A stretch of DNA of 64,000 nucleotides from positions 58,042,961 through 58,106,960 of the forward strand of contig ML677326.1 in NCBI GenBank assembly GCA_007922305.1, given 5' to 3'. The DNA is from Dermatemys mawii (lineage: Eukaryota > Chordata > Testudines > Dermatemydidae). How positions within the stretch are numbered: the stretch's first letter is position 1; each line of letters begins with the position of its first letter. The notes beneath the pieces are model-generated. The model saw only the letters and a list, made by a program, of their open reading frames with translations. It was not told where the DNA came from and did not search any database. Position numbers and translations under genes: made by a program. Below are positions 1-12,070 of the stretch, in pieces.

Positions 1-1529
1 GAAACTGGTTGTCTCCCACTCATGCCCTGATATAGTCAAGGTCAACATAAATAAATTTGTTGTGGCAAGTCTTACAAAACATGTTGTCTTGAATCTAGAG
101 CCTTCCTCTAACACTGAAAAATCCATCACCCATTTTTAATAGCCATATAATTTTGCTCTAGAATATAACTTTTAATTTCTCTTTGGGTGAGTGGCAGCCT
201 CTAGCTTTTATGATTACAAAAATAATCTAAAAAATGTGAACCTAATACAACTGATGGATTGATGTTTGCTTGAAGCTGCAGAAAATAGCTTTGAGAGATA
301 TGTAAACTGTTCCTGTTCATCTCAATGGGATATTAATACTGATGACATTTTCAGTGTAAACATTGTTAACTATTTTATGGCTCCTCATTTTAGCAGGAAT
401 ATCAAAAAGGAGTTTGTCATTACAGGATGTAGTAGCATCATATGGATTGCAGTGATGTGGATAGTTGATGTCAAAAGTTAATTTCTTCTCAAATTAAATT
501 GTTATGTTATGCTATACAAAGCACACGGGATCTTTTATGAAAGAAGCAAATACACCATATTTATTAAAAATACAAGCTAGCCTATGCCCTCCCCACCCCC
601 ACACCCTGCCAGTTGATGTTTAGCTCAAGTCAATCTAATGACCAGTTAGATTAAGCATGAGTGAGGAGCTGGGGTCTGTCGGTTGCAATCCGATGCGCTG
701 AGGCCTTGCACTGAACTGGATTGAACCCAGAGTTCCATGGCAAAACACCCTATTCCCATTTGAGTCCATGCATTTTGCAATGTCATCCTGTAATCATTAG
801 TGCTTAAATGGTGTTAATCTTGGGGGTTTCCAGCTGTTATCATTTAATGGCTATTGTCAGGCTTCCCATCGTTATCTCCTATTTGTTATCTTGCCTTTGG
901 GGGTGCCTGCCTCACCTCTGAGGCCATCAGTGCTGCTAACTTGTTTAGCTTCTGATACAATGGATGTTTTCTGATTATCTCCGGGTCTTTTCAAGTCTTT
1001 CACTTTTCTTGACCATCTGGACATTCACATCTTATCTTTTCCTGGTGCATGCATTCCTCGTTCACAGAAACCTTCAAAGGTATACAGATGGCAGTGTTTT
1101 ATATTCAGCAGAATATGTTGTAAATCAAGCCTTGCTAAATCTTATACCTAAAATATTTCACATTGGGGCTACAGACCCTCAACATTTCTCTAATCTATTT
1201 ATCATAGACACAATACAAAAAAAATCCTGTCTCTTACTAACTAAACTTTATAACAGATCCTCATTATAATGCATATTAGAAACAGGATCCCAGTCTTAGA
1301 TGATCATTCCTTTCTGTTGTTCAAAAAGGGTGGCCAGCAGAATGAAATCAAAGTTTACATAAATTTCTTATAGCAGTTAGTATAATTATAAAATCCTGTC
1401 CCTACAGTCCCCCCACCACTTCCGAATACCCAGGGGGCGGGGGTGAGGAAGGAGTTTAATTCTTTCACCAACATCAAGAGACTCTGTTGTTGCCTAGATA
1501 TCAAAAATTCCAAATATCCTTCAGGCCTT
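1..1529. other. Intronic, no gene recognised
   Basis: Mostly AT-rich unique-looking sequence. Short open frames (for example 266-481 and 964-1269 on the plus strand) show no recognisable protein and no codon-like composition. There are short poly-C stretches near 590-605 and 1410-1440. Confidence 0.6.
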
Positions 1530-1804
1530 TGTAAGGTCTAGCTCACATTTTAAAGGCTTTACTAGTGTAGTCATACCAGCAAAACCCTTTAGCTGCTTAT
1601 TCTGGCAAAATATGCTCTTTAGGTGGTGTAACTAAGCAAGCCACCCCCCGGAATAATATAAACTATGCCAGCAAAAAGGACACTCTTGTGCAACTGTAAA
1701 CTGTCTCTTTACATGGGGAGTTTTGCGAGTGTAGTTATGCTCATTAGGAGGGGGGAAAATCACATCACTAAGTGACATAGCTATGCTGGCAAAAGCCTGT
1801 AGGA
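1530..1804. repeat. MITE-like repeat split by the hAT insertion (left part)
   Basis: Sequence with repeated TATGCCAGCAAAA / TATGCTGGCAAAAG words and CATAGCTATG belongs to a short-TIR reptile MITE family ('gtctacacta…catagctatg'). It begins near AAGGTCTAGC at about 1533. It resumes after the hAT copy with TAGACCTGACC near 2492-2505, giving opposed ends. Other related pieces are at 58873-59095 and 63587-63707. Confidence 0.5.
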
Positions 1805-2483
1805 CACGGGTGGCCAAACTACGGCCTGCGGGCCACGAATGGCCCTCGAGCCGTTTTTATCCAGCCTGCAATATCCTGCTGGGGGAGCGGGACAAGAGAG
1901 CGGAGAGCTGGCCTGCAGCCGGCTGGGCGTGCCGCATGGGACCAGTGAGCCTGTGGCAGGCCAGGCGTGCCGTCTGGAGAGCGGGGCTGGCGCGCCGCCC
2001 AGATAGCGGGCCCACAGCTGGCCGCCGCCCGGAGCCTGGGACAGCGGGCCCGTGGCAGGCTGCTGGGCCCCGGGCTCCCAGCCCAGGGGCCGGGCGGAGT
2101 GCTGCAAGCTGTGGGGCCCAGCGTCCGGCTCCGCAGGTAAGCAAATTGGGGGCGGGGGCTTAGGTGGTGGTGTTTGGGGTGGTGGTGGTGAGGGTGAGTG
2201 GTGAGGGGGTCTCGGGAGAGGGGCATTCAGGTAGCAGAGCAGGAGGGCTATACAGGAGATGGGGTCCTGGGGGGGGCAGTTAGAGTTGGTGCGGCGGGTC
2301 TCTGGAGGGGGCGATCAGGGAACAAGGAAGGGGGGGTTGGATGGGTCAGAGGTTCTGAGGGGGGTATTCTGGGGACAGGAAGTGGGTGGGAATCGGATTG
2401 GGGGCGGAGCCTTCCCTACCCGGCCCTCCACACAATTTTGAACCCCTGTGTGGCCCTCGGGCCAAAAAGTTTGCCTCCCTCTG
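1805..2483. mobile_element. hAT nonautonomous element with 8-bp target duplication
   Basis: The left end is CACGGGTGGCCAAACTACGG and the reverse complement of the right end is CAGAGGGAGGCAAACTTTTT. Both are typical of hAT ends of the 'gggcaaact' type. A perfect 8-bp duplication CTGTAGGA occurs at 1797-1804 and 2484-2491. The 679-bp interior is strongly GC- and G-rich and gives many overlapping open frames on both strands. These are composition artefacts and show no protein family. Confidence 0.85.
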
Positions 2484-2505
2484 CTGTAGGATAGACCTGA
2501 CCTAA

Positions 2506-4664
2506 GTATCTAAAGCCTCAGTTATCCGTTACCCAAATGTCAAAACCTCTAGCTTTCCCCTGACAACTTCTGTTAAAACTTAAAATATACTTTGGAGTAT
2601 CTTTATATTAATGTATCAATTGATCTGGACTATGAAGGGACAATGCACAATAAGGAGAGGGAAGGGGAAGCAGAGTTGCAAAATTTAGGTACATAGCACC
2701 CAGAGTTTTGGATTGAGTGAAGTCCAGGATATTCAGAAAACGAAAAAACAAAACAAGTTTTGTACTGTTTATGTACTAGAGTCATGTGTATGTGTTAGAG
2801 GCAAATCTCAATTTAAATTAATCAATTCCGAAGATTAGAAATTGGAGAGTAAGATTTGTGTGGTTTGCATTGCAAATTGGTATAACGCAACGTGATGAAT
2901 AAAACAAGGCTACAGAATAAGAGACATTTTTGTCTGTGATGATTAGTCTTTTAAGCATCCCTTATGCTTTCTTCTGGCAACTTTTGTATATTTCCATCTT
3001 CTCTAGATGCTTTCTAATCTAAAGCTGTAATAATTAAATAAATCTCTCAAATTTACCTGTGTGACAGCTGTAAACTCTCTGTCGCCTCCCTTATTATTTC
3101 ATTGTCTTCCAATTTAATTAATTTAACATTTTTGTTTTTCTGTTTATACAGCACTCCATAGAGAGACAAGAGATATGGGCATTTTTAGTTTTTAATGAAA
3201 GGACTTAATTTCATAGATTTTAGTCTTTTCACCAGGAAATTTCAAGCTCTCAAAGTGTTTGGAAAACATATTGGTATCTTTGTCATTTAGTGTTTTGGTA
3301 ACTAATCCCCACAACTGAACTGGTTTTTGTTTCTGCGTATATGTTTTTAACAAAATACTTCTATAGACAAATTTGTTAAGTAGAGTTCTACTTGGGAATG
3401 CAACTGTATAAATATCTTCCCAGGTAGACCTGTTTCCAGTGTGTATTCAGTCACGCCTATTTGCTTTTCCTAGCAAAACTTTCCCTCCTTGTCTTTTACT
3501 ACTGGCAGCACTGTAGAGCCAGCACAAGTATATGGAAGCTTGTTGATACATTTCCCATCGAAATTGGTATTTAAGTTCGAATTACAGATTTCATTGTTGA
3601 TGCATGAGCTAGGTGATACTCCTCTTGACACTCAGAGTTTGGGTTGAGTTAGCAGGATTGCCGATTAAAAATGTATGGCTATATTTGCTTATATACTGAT
3701 AAGATTTGGTTTCAAAGTTTACAGAGATGGGACAACATGACATTATTTTTACAAAATCACAGTAGAACCACACTTAATATGCAAAATATGATTTGGAATT
3801 AAATTACAGTTTACTAACAAGATAACGCATATATCTGAGAGATCAGTGCTAAAGCTGTAGTACTTTATTAAATAGCAATTATGAATTTTAATGTATAACT
3901 GATTAGAATCACAGATGGGAATGTCTAACAATGCATTAGTTACCTGAATCAGAAAATGGATAATCACTTCTGTTGTCATTATTCAGGTTACTGGAGGGAG
4001 GTGGGATTTTTTTCACACATGGTTTGATGGCAGTCAATGAAATGATAATTTAATGACTGTGAAATATATCTATCAGATGATTAACTTGAAAGGTGCTGTT
4101 TTATCAAACTTATTATTAATTGGGGGTAACAGGCTGATGGCTAAGAAAAATGTACAAGACCCTTGTTTACCTTTCAGTATGATAATGATTATTCTCTTTC
4201 CAAGACATTGCATTATTTTTGCAATTACAGTTCCCAATGTAAAACTGCACCATCCTTCCATAAGGAAGATTTTTGGCAAAAATACCTAAAGAGGTGGCAG
4301 AGACTGGTGAACTGAGCAGTGGGATGGAAGGCAGGAAGCCCAGATTTCTCATTCCAATTCTTGTAGTGACTTGCTGTGTAATTTGGCTTTGTTTCCTTAT
4401 CTGTAAAACGGAGATAATACATACCTCTAATAGGCATTGTGGTGAATATGACAGTTTCTTGAAAATGTAAAAACATACTACATAAGTGCTAAGAATTATC
4501 ATTGTTAAAGATTGTGAAAAGTCTTAAGCTAAAATTGTGAAGCTTGCCTGCCTCAATTAGAATTCCTTAATCCGTAGTTAGGAAGTTCCTATGATTGACA
4601 TAATTTTCAGTGGTGCTTAACACCTGTAGCTTCAATTGACTATATTTGAATATTTGTAATTTAG
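2506..4664. other. AT-rich intronic sequence, nothing recognised
   Basis: No repeat family, RNA gene or credible exon was recognised. Short frames on both strands at 3749-4502 overlap each other and carry no known motif. Confidence 0.55.
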
Positions 4665-5040
4665 CTTTGAGAAAGGAAGACTGGGGGGCCAACCTGGTAA
4701 CTGTCTTTGAATATATTAAAGGATGTTATAAAGAGGATGGTGTGAATTGTTTTCCATGTCCAAAGAATGTAGGACAAGAAGTAAAGGAATGGACTTTATC
4801 TGCAGTGAGGAAGCTTTAGGTTAGCTACTAGGAAAAAATCTATATGAACAGTTAAGCATTGAATTAGATTTCGAAGGGAGATTGTAGAATCCCTGTCAGT
4901 GGAGCTCTTTAAGAACAGTTTAGACAAACACCTGCAGGGATGGTCAAGGCGGTTTACTTTGTTGTACCTCAGTGAAGGGGCCGGGACTAACTGAACGCTC
5001 AAGGTTCCTTCCAGCCCTACATATCTATGATTGTGTGATT
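4665..5040 (+). mobile_element. CR1 LINE 3' end
   Basis: Plus-strand CR1 3' fragment. It contains the 'GTAGAATCCCTGTCAGTGGAG…TTTAAGAACAG' stretch and ends with CCTTCCAGCCCTACATATCT then ATGATTGTGTGATT, the degenerate 3' tail. It is 5'-truncated and non-coding. Confidence 0.8.
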
Positions 5041-5340
5041 TCCATGGTATCTGTGCCAAGTGAACCAAACAAAAGAGCTTGTATAGAATCTTCTTTTTTG
5101 TTTACTCTTTTAAACAAAAAGTTTCCTTCTCCTAGAATTACAATTTCCAAAGGCACTTGCAATATTAGCCCCTAGCTTGCTAAGCTACCATGCTGGCAAC
5201 ATGAAGAGAGATTTGATGTTTCAGATAATTGGGTTTCACGTTAGGTGATTTATATATAGTATTGCCCTGGCTGCACTAAGATATTGCAACTTTCAAAGAA
5301 ATACAACTCTAACTATGTAAATTTGTCAAATGGTTCTGTA

Positions 5341-5475
5341 TAGGGTGACCAGATGTCCCGATTTTTTTAGGAACAGTCGCGATATTTGGGGCTTTTTCTT
5401 ATATAGGTTCCTATTCCACCCCCCCCCCCCCCATCTCCCGTCCTGATTTTTCACATTTGCTATCTGGTCACCCTA
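5341..5475. mobile_element. Short palindromic hAT-type MITE (135 bp) with 8-bp target duplication
   Basis: The left end TAGGGTGACCAGAT is repeated in inverse at the right end (ATCTGGTCACCCTA). A perfect 8-bp duplication GTTCTGTA flanks it (5333-5340 and 5476-5483). The interior has a 14-C tract and matches, from memory, a MITE abundant in turtles and crocodilians. Confidence 0.88.
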
Positions 5476-5552
5476 GTTCTGTATGAGAAGACAAGTGCAT
5501 TGAGTCTAGGATATCTACCAGAAAGAACATTCAGAAGGCAAGGCGGCATACC

Positions 5553-6248
5553 CAGGGCAGGTGCAAGGATATTTCCTGCCATAGGTGAAACTTCCACTCC
5601 CCACCCCATCCACTGGGGACCCGGCGGGCTGCAGCTTTCCCTGCCCCACACCCTGCCTGGGAAGCCTGGCAGGCGGCCGCTCCGCGCCGCCCCCCCCCCC
5701 CCCCCGCCGCTGGGGAGACTGGCAGGGAGCAGATTCCCCCACAAACACACACAGCCTGGGGAGCCTGATGAGTGGCAGCTGCCCCTTCCCCCCCGGGGAG
5801 ACTAGCAGGCAGCAGCTCCCTCACACACACACACCGCCCGGGAAGCCCGGGGGGCAGCAACTCCCTGCCTGACCTCCTCCCGACTCGGGGAGCCCTGCGG
5901 GTAGCAGCTCCCTGCCTCAGCTTACCTCTGTTCTGTCTCCTCCCCTGAGCACGCTGCTGCGCTCTACTTCTCCTGTCTACCAGGCTTGCGGTGACCATCA
6001 GGTGTCTGAGAAGCAGAGCCGAGGGGCGTGCTCAGGGGAGGAGGCAGAGAGCGCAGGTGAGCTGGGGCAGGGAGCAGTTCCCCTGTGCCCTGCTCCCCAT
6101 TACTTGCTGCGGGTGGCCATCCACACGCCCCTCCCCCCCACCTCAGCTCACCTCCACTCCATTGCCTCCCCGAGTGAGCTTTTTGGTGCCCCCAACCACT
6201 TGGCGCCCTAGGCGGCCGCCTAGTTCACCTAGTGGTTGCACCGGCCCT
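5553..6248. mobile_element. GC-rich hAT nonautonomous element
   Basis: The left end CAGGGCAGGTGCAA matches the reverse complement of the right end (CAGGGCCGGTGCAA). GGCATACC occurs at 5545-5552 and 6249-6256, an 8-bp duplication if one terminal base was lost, otherwise 7 bp. The interior is GC-rich with a 16-C run near 5690-5705 and several direct 'ggggagcctgg/gcagcagctccctgcc' units. Proline-, glycine- and arginine-rich frames on both strands are compositional and not genes. Confidence 0.82.
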
Positions 6249-6386
6249 GGCATACCAGCCTCTGAGCAAGCTTTAAATTGTATAATTGGGCACACTGTCA
6301 ATATTGAGTATACCATTTACTTTATAAGACAATCGCATTATCATAATTTATTGACATGACAGCGTACCTGAGCTTAGAGACATCTA

Positions 6387-6640
6387 GGGTTGCCAAGAAT
6401 CTGGTTTTCGACCAGAATGCCTGGTCAAAGAGTCCAGTCGGTGGCACAGCAGAGGCCTGGGGCTAAGGCATGCTCCCTGCCTGCCCTAGCTCCAGTTGGC
6501 TCCTGGAAAGCTGGTCCTTGCATCCCCTAGGCGCATGGATGGCCAGGGTGGCTCCGCATGCTGCTCCTGTCCCTAGTGCCAAGTCCTCAGCTTCCGTTGG
6601 CCAGGAACTATGACCAATGGGAACTGCTGAGGCCACAGAG
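6387..6640. repeat. hAT/MITE-type repeat fragment beginning CTAGGGTTGCCAA
   Basis: Moderately GC-rich sequence with the order 'gggttgcca… ggctaaggca… ctccctgcctgccct… ccaatgggaactgc'. This matches, from memory, a dispersed reptile repeat. The right end is not clear and no target duplication was found. Confidence 0.5.
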
Positions 6641-6699
6641 GCAATAAAACTTTGGAACTAATGCCTTCAACACAATATCCATCTTTCTACCTCATACCT

Positions 6700-7220
6700 G
6701 CTAGGTTCTCAGAATACCACCGCAGACAAGCTCAGCTGATTGTTCCCCTTAAACACGAGTGGGAACTCAACAGCATCATTCTTTCCAACATTCTTCCAGA
6801 CCTGGGGTTATGCCCAGCTGGATCTGTTTGCTACAGTAACAAATAAAAAATGCCTGACATTCTGCTCCAGAGCAGGCCTAGGGAAACGCTCACAGGACAA
6901 TGCTTTTTATGGTCCCATGGACCAAAACTCTCATGTATGTGTTTCCACCAATGCCTCTGTTGCACAGAGTAATTCAAAAGATACGAACAGACAGAGTCAA
7001 CATCATTCTCATAGCCCTTGAGTGCCCAGAGAACAATGGTACCCCTCTCTCTTGCACAGTGGTCTACATTTGAGTTGAAGCCTCTGTTGAGGAGTTTTGC
7101 AGAATGGCCATCTGAAACTTATTCAAGCTTCACTACCCCAGTGTGTCTTCATCAACTGATACAGTATTTAGGCAGCAGTTGTTTAGGACAGTTCAGCAAT
7201 GATGATCAAGACTAATTCGT
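6700..7220 (+). pseudogene. DIRS-like retroelement pol fragment (RNase H region), degenerate
   Basis: Across frames the plus strand encodes HEWELNS, then FQTWGYAQLDLFAT, then a KC..FCSRAGLGKRSQ.NAF stretch, then HRV..IRTDR-like remnants. The 'W…P/AQLDLFAT..N.KC..FCSR' signature is that of the RNase H part of DIRS-type (tyrosine-recombinase) retrotransposons. At least two frameshifts and an internal deletion relative to the remembered family make it non-functional. The family call relies on memory of similar turtle elements; another LTR-like pol is possible. Confidence 0.6.
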
Positions 7221-7260
7221 ATTTATTAAGTTCAGAAAATGTATACAGCACTACTGTATG

Positions 7261-7385
7261 TAGAGCAGCGGTCCCCCATCCCAGTCCAATGGGGGCCGTG
7301 GGAAGCGGCGAGCCGGCAGGTAAATAAAGCAGCGGGTCCCGCTAAGGGTACTTACCCTGAGGTCCCGTGTGCCGACGTTGCCAAC
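7261..7385. repeat. GC-rich hAT-type repeat fragment
   Basis: A short block containing AGAGCAGCGGTCCCCCATCC, 'ccaatgggggccgtgggaagcggcg' type sequence and a GCAGGTAAATAAA word. It is the left end of a common reptile hAT nonautonomous family, truncated on the right. Confidence 0.55.
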
Positions 7386-10030
7386 AGCTGTTAGAGATTT
7401 AAAATGAAGACAGCCTTTGTCCTAGAGAGTTTATTCAAATAAAATAATTCTAAATGTTTTAAGATGATGATCTTTCTTTGGCCTCAACTCTTAGTCCTTC
7501 AGTCTTTCTCCAAATTCTGCCATTTACTTCTGCTCTTTTTCCCTGCTAGCTTGATGTTACTGCTTATGTCAGACTTTTATGATCTATTACTGGAAGAGTC
7601 ACAAAATAGAAAAATAAACACTCTTATCTCCTAGCTTTTTCACATGATGTGGCAAAACAAGTACAAATACTACCCCCCACCCCCACCCCCTGAAAATATA
7701 CCATTAGTGCCTTAGGCTAAAGGGGTCAGCTGATAGGTGGGTCAAATTAGCTAACCTCTTGATTTTTCAGTTTGAGAAGGTCACGAGTGGAAACAAGCAG
7801 AAGAAACAACATGAAGAGTGTGTTCTGGGTTGGAGGTGGGGAGGCAGAATCTGCTTCTGCATTGTCTGTCAGCACCTGTTTGATAGATCAATCAGGAAAA
7901 AAAAAACCACTTTCATCGGCTGTACTGGTTTCCCCTTATAGTTAAAATTAGCAGATAAGGAAACACTGTATTTACCTCAGAATATAACACCTTGTGGCAG
8001 TTAGAGCTGTGTGAACCCCCTCAGTTCAGTTCAAAAATGTGTTTGCACTTTTTTTCCTGTTAGAATGGCTTCATATAGCATCAAAGGTCCAGGATTTCAA
8101 AAACATTAAGATGAAATCAAGTTGGTTTCCAACTTCTTAGTTTATTGCAAACTAATGTAGGGGTTAAGTGATTTAGCAATTGTAAGAAGTGCAAGAAATC
8201 TCAATACTTTCACTGTTTGACCAAATAAATTCATAACTTATTTGTTTATAAACCAGAATCTACTAAAGTTCACTTTTAAAAGCTATGTTTTTATATGTTA
8301 AGAACCATTGGGACCTTGAACATGTATCTCATGCCTGGAGTGAATATTTATCTAGTCTGAGAAGGTGATTCAATCCAACCTTTTTTTATAGAATCATTTT
8401 TTTTTTTTGATGAATTCGTATTTTCAACATGACTCCTTCCTTCCTTGTTTTAATCTGAGGCCCTTTGGAGACTCTCTACTGCAGCCTTCCATAGCCTATT
8501 TAAAGATTTTAAGTTGCTTTTTTACTTTAGCTAAGCACATGGAGGTCCATAGATTTTGCCCTTTGAAAAAGAAACAATTTCCTGATTTTTGTGATTTAAA
8601 ATTTCCCATTTAGCATTGCGTTAAAATTTATTTGTGTTCAGTTAGTAGTTTAAATACATTTCAAGTGCAGTAGAAGGTTTTATTCATAATATGACAACAG
8701 CATGGTACAGTTCTACAAACTTAGAAATAGGAAGAAATATTCCTAGCAATGCGTACTGAATGGTATTCTCTGTTTTGTGTACAAATAACAAAGCTTTAAT
8801 TTTATCCTGACAATGAAGTCTATTTCCTCATACATTCTGAAGGTGTGAGAACAGCAAAGGAAATAATATTTTCTTGGAAAGTTAATGACTATCAGGAAGG
8901 AATATTAATGATATTTATTTTCTGATATTTATTTATTTCAGTTCATATGGCAAGTTTTAAGAAGTGCCTATCCAATACTCAGTCTTTTTGACAAAGTCTT
9001 AAATCAAACCATATCTAAACCATAAACCTGTGACGTACACTATTGAGGCAGATTTATGGATATTTTTCAGGGCTGTAGAAATACAAAGTAGGTAGAGTCT
9101 GTTTATTGATATTTAGCTATATTAATGTGTAACTACATAAACAGTTTTTTTTTTCAATCTCCATTGCAGAGTTGTTGTTATGGATTCCATCACTTTTTTA
9201 TTTTTGTTTATAGTGGGTTGCATAAGCTTCATACAGTTCAATGTGTTAAGAAAGGTTCAGAATAAGAAAGTCATTTCAATAACTTGAAGCTATATTTAAT
9301 CATATTTAGCACCACAAAATTGGCTGTCAAATCTCTTAACTATCAGACACTGGTTCTGGTTTCCATGCACCTTGCTTATTCAGCCTTATATTAACAACAC
9401 CTGGCAGATAAAACATATAAAGCTGCTCATATTGTAATTTAGAGTTTACTTTTGAATGTGAAGGCAAACAGGAAGAACATGAACTTGCTTTTAGCAAACT
9501 TGTATACATAATTATTTACTAAACCAAAAAATTAGAGAAATGGAAAAATGAATGCACAGTCATGTAATTAAAGACTATATCATAATGCATGTGCACAAGA
9601 CATCCAAAGGAAGGTTGCACAGGCAACCGTAGATCTGGCGTTTCCCAACTTGTGAGCACTTGACTTTGCAATCTTAATAAAGTACTTTTAATGTAGTTTT
9701 TAGTTTCTGTAATTTCCAACGCTTTTTTAAAAAGCAAGTCTTAAAAAATAGAAATTGACATTTATATGGATCAGCAGCTAGTTTGGAACCTTTAGAGCCA
9801 TCATGCAGACTTCTGCCACTTGAGTTGAGTGAGTGATACACAGGATGATCCCCTACTACTGTATGGACCAGGACTAAAAGGGGAGAAGGGGGACACTGCG
9901 TCAATGGGATTCACAAATATTTGCTGACATCAGAAGAATTTGTCTCTGTAATTCTGGGTTCCATTCAGGCTGTGGAGGTGAGTGCTGTCTAGTAGTCAGA
10001 CACATTTCTGCCTGATCCCCCATCAAGGTT
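7386..10030. other. AT-rich intronic sequence, no gene recognised
   Basis: No exon or transposon was recognised. It contains short T-runs (about 8395-8409) and a C-rich tract near 7671-7690. The longest frames (8407-8613 plus, 9519-9904 minus) show no motif and are judged non-coding. Confidence 0.55.
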
Positions 10031-12070
10031 CATAGAATATAAGGGTTGAAAAGGACCTAAGGAGGTCATCTAGTCTTAACTCCCTGCTCAGAGCAGGACC
10101 AATCCCATACTAAATCATCCCAGCCTAGCCTTTGTCAAGCCTGACCTTAAAAACTCCTAAGGAAGGAGATTACACCACCTCTCTGCTAACCCATTCCAAT
10201 GTTCCACCACCCTTCTAGTGGAAAAGTTTTTCCTAATATCCAACCTAAACCTTCCCCACTGCAACTTGAGACCATCACTCCTTGTTCTGTCATCTGGTAC
10301 TACTGAGAAGAGTATAGATGCATCCTCTTTGGAACCTTATTTCAGGTACTTGAAAGCAGCTATCTAACCTCCCCTCATTCTTCTCTTCACAGATTAAATA
10401 ATCCCAGTTCCCTCAGCCTCTCTTCATAAATCACATGCTCCAAGGCCCTACTCATTTTTGCTGCCCTCCACTGGACTTTCTCCATTTTTTTTCCACATCC
10501 TTCTTGTAATATAGGGCCCAAAACTTGACACAGTACTCCAGAGGAGGCCTCATCAATGCCAAATAGAGGGGAATGATCATGTCCCTCGATCTCCTGGCAA
10601 TGCTTCTACTTACAGAACCCAAAATGCTGTTAGCCTTCTTGGAAACAAGGGCACACTGTTGATTTTTATCCACCTTCTCATCCACTGTAACCCTTAGATC
10701 CTTTCCTGCAGAACTGCTTCCTAGCCACATGGTCCCTAGTCTGTAGCAATGCATGAGATTCTTCCGTCCTAAGAGCAGGACTCTGCACTTGTCCTTGCTG
10801 AACCTCATCAGATTTCTTTTGGCCCAATCCTCTAGTTTGTCTAGGTCCCTCTCTATCTTATACCTACCCTTCAGTGTATCTACCACTCCTCCCAGTTTAG
10901 TGTCATCTGCAAACTTGCTGAGGGTGCAATCCACGCCATTCATTAATGAACATATTGAACAAAACTGGCCCCAGAACTGACCCTTGGGGTACTGCCAACC
11001 AGATATAGAGCCATTGATCACTATCCTTTGAGACCGAAGATCTTGCCAGCTTTCTATCCACCTTATAGTCCATTCATCCAACCCACACTTACTACTTTAA
11101 CTTGCTGGCAAGAATACTGTGGGAGACTGTATCAGAAGCTTTGCTAAAGTCAAGGAATAACATGTCCACTGCTTTCCCCTCATCCACAGAACCAGTTATC
11201 TCCTAATAGAGTGCAATTAGGTTAGGCATGACTTGCCCTTGGTGAATCCATGCTGACTGTTCCCGATCACTTTCCTCTCCTCTACTTGCTTGAAAATTAA
11301 TTCCTTGAGGACCTGCTCCATGTTTTTTCTAGGGACTAAGGTGAGGCAAATGGTCTGTAGTTCCACAAATCCTCCTCCTTCCCCTTTTAAAAGAAACTTT
11401 TAAAAGGCACTACATTAGCCTTTTTCCAGTCATCTGGGACCTCTCCTGATCACCATGAGTTTTCAAAGATAATGGCCAATGGCCCTGCAATCACATCTGC
11501 CAACTCCTTTAGCATGCTTAGATGCAGTGCCCCTGTGGCCTCATGAACTTGTTCTCGTCCAGCTTTCCTAAATAGTCCTGGTACCACTTCTTTCTTCAGA
11601 GGGAGCTGGTCATTTCCTCCACATCCTGTGCTGCCCAATGCAGTAGTCTGGGAGCTGACCTTTGTTTGTGAAGACCGAGGCAAAAAACCCCCAAACCATT
11701 GAATACATCAGCTTTTTTCACATCCTCTGTCACTAGGTTGCCTCCCTCATTGAATAGGAACTCACAAGTTCCTTGACCACCACCTTCTTTTTAACATACC
11801 TAAAGAAGCCCTTCTTGTTACTCTTAACATCCCTTGCTAGTTGCGACTCCGAGTGTGATTTGGCCTTCCTGATTTCACTCCTGCATTCCTGAGCAGTATT
11901 TTTATACTTCTCCCTGGTCATTTGTCCAATCTTCCACTTGTAAGGTGTTTTTTTTGCGTTTAAGATCAGCAAGGATTTCACTGTTAAGCCAAGCTGGTCA
12001 GCTGCCATACTTACTATACTTTATACACACTAGGATAGTTTGTTCCTGCAACCTCAGTAAGGATCCTATG
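10031..12070 (-). mobile_element. Two-kilobase CR1 LINE, reverse orientation, with decayed ORF2
   Basis: The 3' tail (CATAGAAT) is at the left. The minus-strand frame 10452-11081 encodes the reverse-transcriptase palm with the FADDTKLGG catalytic motif, LEDWAKRN..RFSKDKC and the LVxPxLEYCV-type C-terminus. Farther upstream, 11733-12008 encodes the REKYKNTAQECRSEIRKAKS linker typical of CR1 between endonuclease and reverse transcriptase. Stops and frameshifts separate these blocks, so it is dead. The 5' end (endonuclease) is truncated near 12070. Confidence 0.92.

Noticed and set aside
1781..2494. Several overlapping 60-135-residue open frames on both strands
   Set aside because: They lie inside the GC-rich hAT element. 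Their Pro/Arg/Gly-rich composition in every frame is a base-composition effect with no protein motif.
5460..6359. 155-residue minus-strand and 122-residue plus-strand frames
   Set aside because: Both are shadows of the GC-rich hAT element at 5553-6248, with poly-Gly and poly-Pro from C16/G16 tracts.
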